From contig JAGQUL010000182.1 of the NCBI GenBank assembly GCA_020438525.1, forward strand, positions 10,486 through 19,339: a stretch of DNA of 8,854 nucleotides, read 5' to 3'. The DNA is from Thermoleophilia bacterium (GTDB lineage Bacteria; Actinomycetota; Thermoleophilia; Gaiellales; SKUG01). Made by a program: the position numbers and the translations under genes. Position 1 is the first letter of the stretch. Every line of letters begins with the position of its first letter. Below, piece after piece: positions 1 to 5,275 of this stretch. Under the pieces are notes generated by a model, which saw only the letters and a program-made list of their open reading frames with translations, had not been told where the DNA came from and did no database searches.

Positions 1-472
1 GCTGGACGTAGTCGCCGGGGAGCGGTGTGAACTGCGTGTCAGGCGTCGTCGATCGCAGGACCGCGAACGGATCCTGGACGACGACGGTCACGGGCTCGCC
101 GCGAAGGACGAGCCGCCCGTCGGCCGTGCTCCACGGCGGAGCCTGACGTTCGAGCGTCTGCACGGCGCGCTCGGCGTCGGCCGCAGCGACCGCTTCCTTC
201 GGGGCGTGGTCCTTGACGAGCGCGCCGCCGATTCTGGCGCCCACGAACTGGCCGACCAGCGGGCCGAGGAAGCTTCCGGCGACCGCTCCGAAGCTCGCTC
301 CCGCGGGGGCGCGTGCAGCGTAGAGGCCCGCGCCGGTCGCGCCGAACGAGACGAGCAGGCCCGGGAAGTTCGCCCCAGGCCGGTCATCCATTCGATTGAT
401 TGCCGTACCGGCGGCGCCGCCAGCAAGGCCGAACGCCGTTCCGACCAAGATCGATCGCGTGACTGGCAGCAT
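1..472 (-). CDS. Glycine-rich membrane protein, 3' end outside window
   Basis: I do not recognise this gene. The minus strand from ATG at 472 stays open for 157 codons to the window edge, so the C-terminus is missing. The protein starts MLPVTRSILVGTAFGLAGG. Residues 8-25, 36-53 and 58-86 are hydrophobic and full of small residues spaced as GxxxG (for example GAVAGSFLGPLVGQFVG, 62-78), which suggests two or three tightly packed membrane helices of the glycine-zipper kind. From about residue 87 it becomes soluble and charged (KDHAPKEAVAAADAERAV), followed by a beta-like stretch (LVLRGEPVTVVVQDPFAVL, 121-139). The start is supported by an AGGGGGG ribosome binding site 8 bases upstream. It is transcribed divergently from the EEP gene. 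No enzyme motif is visible; the soluble tail could lie on either side of the membrane. That this is a gene rests on coherent membrane topology, the ribosome binding site and the uninterrupted frame. Confidence 0.72.
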   Translation of the reverse strand, partial: MLPVTRSILVGTAFGLAGGAAGTAINRMDDRPGANFPGLLVSFGATGAGLYAARAPAGASFGAVAGSFLGPLVGQFVGARIGGALVKDHAPKEAVAAADAERAVQTLERQAPPWSTADGRLVLRGEPVTVVVQDPFAVLRSTTPDTQFTPLPGDYVQ

Positions 473-686
473 CGTTGGTACCCCCCTGAATCGCCGAATC
501 CCCGACACTCGGCATGTTCGCCAGCTTGTCGGCACGGAGTGGTTCGCTGTTTCGCCGGGGGTGCTTGACTTAGGTAATTCCCCCCGCTCCGTAGACACGT
601 GCTCGTGAGACCGTTGCCTTAGAGCGGTGCGGCCAACCGGGGATCGGGCCTCGCCGCCGGATTGCGACGGGGAGCAGCACACGCAC
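473..686. other. Divergent intergenic region
   Basis: This 214-base gap lies between two divergently read genes and should hold both promoters. The only -35-like hexamer I see is TTGACT at 565-570 on the plus strand; no good -10 follows at 16-18 bases (TAGACA at 592-597 is 21 bases away). CGGGGG (556-561) could pair with CCCCCG (581-586) around that hexamer. The promoters are therefore not assigned. A GTG at 627 is an alternative, poorly supported start for the EEP gene. Confidence 0.4.
481..487 (-). promoter_or_regulatory. Ribosome binding site of the edge membrane protein
   Basis: On the minus strand this reads AGGGGGG and ends 8 bases before the ATG at 472. It supports that start over the internal ATG at codon 28. 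Confidence 0.5.
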
Positions 687-1991
687 ATGGGAATGGGCAT
701 CGACACGACGGCAGGCGGCTACGCACCGCAGCTGCAGCCGAGCGTCGTGCAGCAGGTGCCCCAGCCCGTGCAGCCCGCACCGCTGATCGGCGGCGGCCCG
801 ACCGCCGACGCGCAGCTCGCAGCCCAGATCCAGCAACTTGCCACGGCGGTGGCCGATCTCGCGCAGGCGATTGCCGCGATCGCACCCGTGATCGTCCCGT
901 CGACCAACCCGTACGCTGCGACGACGACCGCCGGCGGGCCCGGTGTGCCCGGCCCGTCGTCGCCCATCCAGACAAGCCCCGTGCAGGGCATCCCCGTGCA
1001 GGGCACGCCGACGCAGCAGCTCACGGGCACGGACGGTCCGGGCGTGATCCGGAAGATCATGCCGAAGGACCAGCTCGAGAAGAACCCGAAGCTGCGCGGC
1101 AAGCTCGACCCGCCGACCGGCGGCAAGCCGCCCAAGGGCGTGAAGGTGCACACCCGCGCAGACGGCACGCGCGTGCTGACCGTGAACCTCCACGGCGGTG
1201 CACCCGCCGGCAAGTCGCCCACGCAGGGGCAGGACATCCGCGCGCTGCGCGACGTGGCGCGCTACGTCAACGCGGTGAACCCCGACGTGGTGATGGTCCA
1301 GGAGCTCGACGACGTGCCGAACGGCAACATCCCGCACGAGTCGTCGGTGTTCGCGCACCTGATCGGCGCGACCGACATGGCGTTCACGCCGGGCAACGGG
1401 GCCACGCACGGGCTCGCGAAGGACTCGGGCATGTACACCCGCAACGGCTACACGATCGACCACGCCGTGAACGTCGACCTGCCCGACACCGCCGGCCTCG
1501 GCGAGCGAAGCGCCGGCGTGGCCGCGGTGGTGCCGCCCGACGGCGGCGCGGCGTTCACCGTGGTGGCGACCCACCTGTCGCACAAGCCGGGCGTGACCGC
1601 GTCGAAGAGCCGCAAGGAGCAGATGCAGGAGATCGCGCGGGTGGTGAAGTCGATCGAGGAGCACGGATCGTTCACCTACTCGGTGCCCGGCATGTCGAAG
1701 CAGCTGACCGCCACAGGATTCCCGACCGACCGGATCATGCTCGGCGGCGACCTCAACACCACGCAGGGCGGTCGCAACGGCGGCATCGACAGCGCCGACC
1801 GGCTGCTCGGAGCGGCGGGGCTGCGGCACGCCAACGACCTGTACGGCACGGGCAACGTGCACCCGGGCATCGACCACATCTACGCATACGGCTTCGGCGC
1901 CACCTCGAGCGCGAAGTTCGAGTTCGCAGCGAACGAGCTGCCGAGTGGCCGCCCGACCGACCACCCGGGCTACGTGACCGACCTGCGCTGA
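687..1991 (+). CDS. Endonuclease/exonuclease/phosphatase family hydrolase with low-complexity N-terminus
   Basis: The protein has 434 residues. The C-terminal part (about 155-434) is an EEP-fold metal-dependent phosphodiesterase or phosphatase domain. The active-site set can be read in order: Asn167 (VNLHGG), Glu206 (VMVQELD), His296 (ATHLS), Asp355 and Asn357 (GGDLN), Asp396-His397 (GIDHIY) and Asp425-His426 (TDHPGY). It is therefore probably active; the substrate (DNA, phospholipid head group or phosphoester) cannot be told from sequence. Residues 1-150 are rich in Pro, Gln, Ala, Gly and Thr. They include an Ala/Gln helix around 50-75 (AQLAAQIQQLATAVADLAQA) and short PVQGx repeats. I see no Sec signal, lipobox or transmembrane segment. 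The ATG at 687 was chosen because GGGGAG lies 12 bases upstream; GTG at 627 would add 20 unconvincing residues, and ATG at 693 is also possible. A double hairpin follows the stop, suggesting a single-gene transcript. Confidence 0.87.
   Translation: MGMGIDTTAGGYAPQLQPSVVQQVPQPVQPAPLIGGGPTADAQLAAQIQQLATAVADLAQAIAAIAPVIVPSTNPYAATTTAGGPGVPGPSSPIQTSPVQGIPVQGTPTQQLTGTDGPGVIRKIMPKDQLEKNPKLRGKLDPPTGGKPPKGVKVHTRADGTRVLTVNLHGGAPAGKSPTQGQDIRALRDVARYVNAVNPDVVMVQELDDVPNGNIPHESSVFAHLIGATDMAFTPGNGATHGLAKDSGMYTRNGYTIDHAVNVDLPDTAGLGERSAGVAAVVPPDGGAAFTVVATHLSHKPGVTASKSRKEQMQEIARVVKSIEEHGSFTYSVPGMSKQLTATGFPTDRIMLGGDLNTTQGGRNGGIDSADRLLGAAGLRHANDLYGTGNVHPGIDHIYAYGFGATSSAKFEFAANELPSGRPTDHPGYVTDLR
977..1005 (+). 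repeat. Short tandem repeat inside the EEP gene linker
   Basis: CCCCGTGCAGGGCA occurs perfectly at 977-990 and again at 992-1005, a 15-base period that encodes two PVQGx units. It lies in the disordered linker before the hydrolase domain. Being in frame, it would change linker length only in steps of five residues. Confidence 0.7.
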
Positions 1992-2009
1992 CATGCGGGC
2001 GCGGCCGAC

Positions 2010-2057
2010 GCGGGCCTGAGCCGTGGCCGTGACAGGCCCGCACCCGTGGTGACGGGT
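2010..2057 (+). terminator. Two abutting GC hairpins after the EEP gene
   Basis: GCGGGCCTG (2010-2018) pairs perfectly with CAGGCCCGC (2033-2041) around a 14-base loop. Directly next to it, ACCCGT (2042-2047) pairs with ACGGGT (2052-2057) around a GGTG loop. There is no T-tract, so this is not a classic intrinsic terminator; GC hairpins without a T-tract are common 3' ends in actinobacteria. It starts 18 bases after the EEP stop codon and lies before the next gene's ribosome binding site, which suits a transcript end or an mRNA-protecting structure. Confidence 0.55.
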
Positions 2058-2101
2058 TCGGCCGAGGCAGCGCATGCGCGACCATCCCACCCGATCCGTT
2101 C

Positions 2102-2109
2102 GGGAGGAA
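2102..2109 (+). promoter_or_regulatory. Strong ribosome binding site that sets the start at 2116
   Basis: GGGAGGAA is followed by a 6-base spacer and GTG at 2116. This is the best Shine-Dalgarno match in the window and argues against the upstream in-frame ATG at 2074, which would place this motif inside the coding sequence. Confidence 0.75.
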
Positions 2110-2115
2110 TTCGCG

Positions 2116-2556
2116 GTGCAGATCGCACAGATCAACAATCCAGCTTCCACGACCGGCAGCGCATCGACGTCGATGGCTGCGGACGTGGTGTCGCCCACCC
2201 GCCTGTTCGCAGCGGCGCGCGCCAGGATCGACGGCGCGATGGCGACGCTCCGTCACGCCGACGGCGTGATCGCGCCCACCGCCCTGGCCACGTCGATCGC
2301 CGTCGACCAGGTGCAGGCCGGCATCAGCGTGCTGCGATCGGTGCTCGTGCCGACCACCACCGCGACCTACCGCCACAACGCCTCGGCCGCGATCGACTAC
2401 GCGACGCGCGGCATCGTGCTGCTCGATGCCTACGCCGAAGACGTGCGCCCGCTCGGCGACGATGCATTCACGCGCAGCTCGCTGCCGGCGACCACGCGGC
2501 TGCAGCTCGATCGCGGACTGAGCTACCTCACCCTCGCGATCAACAGGATTCGCTGA
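2116..2556 (+). CDS. Small all-helical protein of unknown function
   Basis: I do not recognise this 146-residue protein. It begins MQIAQINNPASTTGSASTSM, a polar Ser/Thr/Ala-rich leader of about 25 residues without the features of a Sec signal. It then looks like four amphipathic helices (about 26-48, 55-78, 86-110 and 124-146) separated by Pro, Gly or Thr breaks. There are no cysteines and no catalytic or metal-binding motif. The excellent ribosome binding site, G/C-rich third codon positions and lack of a competing frame make it a believable gene. It lies between the hairpins that end the EEP unit and the der promoter, so it is probably transcribed alone. A four-helix bundle of this size could be a secreted structural protein, a chaperone-like partner or a regulator; nothing here decides between these. 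Confidence 0.75.
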   Translation: MQIAQINNPASTTGSASTSMAADVVSPTRLFAAARARIDGAMATLRHADGVIAPTALATSIAVDQVQAGISVLRSVLVPTTTATYRHNASAAIDYATRGIVLLDAYAEDVRPLGDDAFTRSSLPATTRLQLDRGLSYLTLAINRIR

Positions 2557-2589
2557 CCCGCACGTGTGACGCCGGGGGAGCCCGTCGTC

Positions 2590-2598
2590 TGCGACAAT
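2590..2598 (+). promoter_or_regulatory. Extended -10 box in front of der
   Basis: TGC followed by GACAAT forms an extended -10 element (TGN plus hexamer). Transcription would begin near 2605, a few bases before the ATG at 2612. That would give a nearly leaderless mRNA and make the earlier in-frame ATG at 2597, which overlaps the hexamer, an unlikely start. I see no convincing -35. Confidence 0.45.
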
Positions 2599-2611
2599 GG
2601 CAGGCCGACCC

Positions 2612-4084
2612 ATGCACGCTCCCCACGACACACGAAGCGACGAGTACCTCGACCAGCTCGACGACGAGCCGGTGGTGGTCGATGCTGCGCTCGACGCGCT
2701 CGACGAGGACGATGCCGAGTGGATCGCCGCGGAGCTCGCCGAGGAGGCCGAGCTCGAGGACGCGGCCGAAGTTCGCTACCTCGGACGGGTCGCCGTGGTC
2801 GGGTATCCGAACGTCGGCAAGTCGACGCTCGTCAACCGGCTGAGCGGCACGCGCACCGCGATCGTGCACGACACGCCCGGCGTGACGCGCGACCGCAAGG
2901 AGATCGACTGCGAGTGGAACGGCGAGCGGTTCCTGCTCGTCGACACCGGTGGCGTAGACGAGGGCGACCGCTCGCAGATGGCGCGCGACATCGTCGGCCA
3001 GGTCGAGCATGCGATCGCCGAGTGCGACGTGGTGATGCTCGTGGTGGACGCTCGGGCCGGCGTGAGCGCCGCCGACCATGAGCTCGCCGACATCCTGCGC
3101 CGCAGCAAGGTCGCGACGTGCGTGGTGGCCAACAAGGTCGACAACGTGCGCAACGAGAACGAGGCAGCGGAGTTCTTCGAGCTCGGGCTCGGCATGCCGA
3201 TCCCGGTGAGCGCGCACCACGGCAACAACACCGGTGATCTGCTCGACGTGATCGTGGATGAGCTGCGCGAGCACGGAACGCCCTTCCGGCGAAGCGACGA
3301 CGAAGCGGTTCGGATCGCGCTGGTCGGGCGACCGAACGTCGGCAAGTCCACGCTCGCGAACGCGATCCTCGGCAGCGCGCGACACATCGTGGCCGACATG
3401 CCTGGCACGACGCGCGACAGCGTGGACACGCGCTTCGAGTTCGAGGGGCGCGAGGTGATCCTCGTCGACACGGCCGGGCTTCGGCGCCGCCGGTCGGGGC
3501 AGGACCCGCTCGACTACTACAGCGAGGTGCGTGCGCTGCAGGCGGCCGAGCGCGCCGACGTGGCGATCCTGCTCGTCGATGCGAGCTCCGGCGTGCGCGA
3601 GAACGACCTGTCGGTCGCCGATGCGATGCGCGAGCGCAACTGCGCGGTGATCGTGGCGCTCAGCAAGTGGGACATCAACGACGTGGACCTGCAGGACGTG
3701 AGCGCGACGATCACGCAGAAGCTACGCCAGCGACCGGAGGTCGTGACGACCTCGGGCACCGAGAACCGCAACATCCACAAGCTGCTGCGCAAGGCGATCG
3801 AGCTGCACGACAAGGCCGCCAAGCGCGTCGGTACGGGCGAGTTCAACCGGTTCCTGCGCGAGATCAAGGAGAAGACGCCGCCGCCGCTCGACAAGCGTTC
3901 GCGGCGCCGGCTCAACCTGCTCTACGGCACGCAGCTGCAGTCCGGTCCGCCGAAGTTCCGCATCTACGTGAACGCCAAGGAGATCATGACGCGCTCCTAC
4001 GGCTACTACATCGAGAACCAGATCCGCGAGAAGTTCGGCTTCGAGGGCTGCCCGCTGGTGATCGAGTACCGCTCGCGCGCGTAG
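2612..4084 (+). CDS. der: Ribosome assembly GTPase Der (EngA)
   Basis: Der is an essential GTPase with two tandem G domains and a C-terminal KH-like domain; it acts in maturation of the 50S ribosomal subunit. Here it has 490 residues. The first G domain shows GYPNVGKST (64-72), DTGG (111-114) and NKVD (174-177). The second shows GRPNVGKST (239-247) and DTAGL (286-290). The KH-like end (about 400-485) carries the family patterns EFNRFL, PPKFRIYVN, SYGYYIENQIREKFGFEG and a final IEYRSR. Two points are unusual. The N-terminus has about 55 extra, very acidic residues (21 Asp/Glu between about 7 and 55). The second domain's guanine-specificity loop reads SKWD (351-354) instead of the usual NKWD, with TSG (380-382) where an SA motif is expected. 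I prefer ATG 2612 because of the -10 box; ATG 2597 would add MAGRP. gpsA follows after 36 bases. Confidence 0.96.
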   Translation: MHAPHDTRSDEYLDQLDDEPVVVDAALDALDEDDAEWIAAELAEEAELEDAAEVRYLGRVAVVGYPNVGKSTLVNRLSGTRTAIVHDTPGVTRDRKEIDCEWNGERFLLVDTGGVDEGDRSQMARDIVGQVEHAIAECDVVMLVVDARAGVSAADHELADILRRSKVATCVVANKVDNVRNENEAAEFFELGLGMPIPVSAHHGNNTGDLLDVIVDELREHGTPFRRSDDEAVRIALVGRPNVGKSTLANAILGSARHIVADMPGTTRDSVDTRFEFEGREVILVDTAGLRRRRSGQDPLDYYSEVRALQAAERADVAILLVDASSGVRENDLSVADAMRERNCAVIVALSKWDINDVDLQDVSATITQKLRQRPEVVTTSGTENRNIHKLLRKAIELHDKAAKRVGTGEFNRFLREIKEKTPPPLDKRSRRRLNLLYGTQLQSGPPKFRIYVNAKEIMTRSYGYYIENQIREKFGFEGCPLVIEYRSRA

Positions 4085-4106
4085 GCGCGGCGCGACGCGG
4101 CTGCGG

Positions 4107-4112
4107 TAGGGT
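4107..4112 (+). promoter_or_regulatory. -10 box for a leaderless gpsA transcript
   Basis: TAGGGT ends 8 bases before the gpsA ATG, and the spacer (CGGCAGCG) contains no Shine-Dalgarno motif. This spacing is typical of actinobacterial leaderless genes, where transcription starts at or next to the start codon. It implies that gpsA can be expressed independently of der. Confidence 0.55.
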
Positions 4113-4120
4113 CGGCAGCG

Positions 4121-5152
4121 ATGGCACCGACCTCGACATCCGACGGAAAGCCGCGCTGGCTCGTGGTCGGCGCAGGCTCGTTCGGAACGGCCATGTCGCG
4201 CATCCTCGGCCCGCGCCCGGTGCAGCTGACGCTCGCGGCGCGCACGGCCGAGCACGCCGACGCGATGCGCGAGTCGAACACCAACGAGCGTTACTTCCCG
4301 GGGATCGAGTTCCCGCACGACACGCGCTTCACGACGGTCGACGAGGCGGCGCAGGAGCGCTGGGACGCGATCGTGCTCGCCGTGCCGACGAGCGCGTTCA
4401 GCGCGACGATCGAGCGGTTCGCCGATCGCGCGCCGATGTTCCTGTCGCTCGGCAAGGGGCTCGACCCGAGCGGTCGCCGGCTCAGCGAGGTCGCGGCGGA
4501 GTTCGTCGACCGTGATCGATACGTGACGCTCTCCGGGCCGAACATCGCCCGCGAGATGATGCTCGACCTGCCTACCGCGGCAGTCGTGGCGGGCACCGGG
4601 CACGAGACGGTCCTGCGCTTCCAGGAGATCGTGAACGGTTTCGCGTTCCGCGTGTACGCACACGACGACATCACCGGGGTCGAGCTCGCAGGGGCGTCGA
4701 AGAACGTCGTCGCCATTGCTGCGGGAGTGCTCGAGGGGTCCGGGTTCGGGGACAACGCAATCGCCGCGATGATGACGCGCGGGCTCGGCGAGATGGCCCG
4801 GCTCGGTCTGGCGAACGGTGCACGGCTGCAGACGTACCTGGGGCTTGCCGGCGTGGGCGACCTGATGGTCACATGCCACAGCCCGCACTCGCGCAACCAC
4901 CGCGCAGGGCGACTGTTCGCGAAGGGGCTCGCGCCCGCGGAGATCCGCGAGCAGATCGGGCAGGTCGTGGAGGGCATGCGAACGGCCCCGATCGTGCATC
5001 GGATGGCGCAGGACGCCGGCATCGAGATGCACATCTGCGACGCCGTGGCGCAGGTCGTGGAGCACGACGTGCCGCTTCCCGACGTGGTGCGCAGCCTGAT
5101 GAGTCGCCCGCCCGGGCAGGAGTTCCACGACGATCGCGAGTTCAGCGGCTGA
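4121..5152 (+). CDS. gpsA: NAD(P)-dependent glycerol-3-phosphate dehydrogenase
   Basis: GpsA reduces dihydroxyacetone phosphate to sn-glycerol-3-phosphate in the cytoplasm, supplying the backbone of phospholipids. The 343-residue length is normal for the family. The N-terminal Rossmann domain has VVGAGSFGTA (15-24, GxGxxG) and the SLGKGL loop with Lys112. SGPNIARE (138-145) follows the family SGP-x-x-A-x-E pattern. The C-terminal helical domain carries the catalytic lysine in ELAGASKNVVAIAAG (Lys194), then GDNAIAAMMTRGLGEM (210-225) and the substrate loop GDLMVTCHSPHSRNHRAG (246-263), ending with VEGMRTA (283-289). All key residues appear intact. The gene lies 36 bases after der but has its own -10 box. 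The plsY acyltransferase gene, which uses its product and is often linked in other bacteria, is not adjacent here. Confidence 0.96.
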   Translation: MAPTSTSDGKPRWLVVGAGSFGTAMSRILGPRPVQLTLAARTAEHADAMRESNTNERYFPGIEFPHDTRFTTVDEAAQERWDAIVLAVPTSAFSATIERFADRAPMFLSLGKGLDPSGRRLSEVAAEFVDRDRYVTLSGPNIAREMMLDLPTAAVVAGTGHETVLRFQEIVNGFAFRVYAHDDITGVELAGASKNVVAIAAGVLEGSGFGDNAIAAMMTRGLGEMARLGLANGARLQTYLGLAGVGDLMVTCHSPHSRNHRAGRLFAKGLAPAEIREQIGQVVEGMRTAPIVHRMAQDAGIEMHICDAVAQVVEHDVPLPDVVRSLMSRPPGQEFHDDREFSG

Positions 5153-5194
5153 GCGAGGATTGCGAAGGAGGGGGTGGGCAGGGCCTTCACGCCT

Positions 5195-5203
5195 TGCTAG
5201 GTT
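5195..5203 (+). promoter_or_regulatory. Extended -10 box for the DUF3352 lipoprotein gene
   Basis: TGC plus TAGGTT forms an extended -10 element 43 bases after the gpsA stop. Transcription would start near 5210 and give a leader of about 65 bases, the only long leader I infer in this window. There is no clear -35. Confidence 0.45.
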
Positions 5204-5219
5204 CGCATCCGTCCGTGAG

Positions 5220-5248
5220 GCGGCGCGCATCCGGGGGAGGCGCGTCGC
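5220..5248 (+). other. Stem-loop in the 5' leader of the DUF3352 gene
   Basis: GCGGCGCGC (5220-5228) can pair with GCGCGTCGC (5240-5248) over nine positions, one of them a G-U wobble, around an 11-base G-rich loop. It lies between the proposed transcription start and the ribosome binding site, which it leaves free. It could stabilise the mRNA or attenuate transcription. It matches no riboswitch class I know, and chance pairing is possible in DNA this GC-rich. Confidence 0.4.
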
Positions 5249-5256
5249 ACCCCAGC

Positions 5257-5267
5257 AAGGAAAGGGA
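5257..5267 (+). promoter_or_regulatory. Ribosome binding site of the DUF3352 gene
   Basis: AAGGAAAGGGA is a purine-rich double Shine-Dalgarno motif. It ends 8 bases before the GTG at 5276 and supports that start. Confidence 0.65.
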
Positions 5268-5275
5268 ACCAGCTC

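Noticed and set aside
531..547. Sigma-54-type promoter, GGCACG followed by GC
   Set aside because: The GG and GC elements are 13 bases apart instead of 10, and actinobacteria generally lack sigma-54.
627..686. GTG at 627 as the start of the EEP gene
   Set aside because: It has no ribosome binding site or near -10 box, and the 20 added residues (for example TGDRASPPDCDGEQHTH) look unlike protein N-termini.
570..2198. A 542-codon open frame on the minus strand
   Set aside because: It is antisense to the EEP gene, whose plus-strand translation shows a full set of active-site motifs. The minus-strand product is low-complexity Arg/Val/His sequence.
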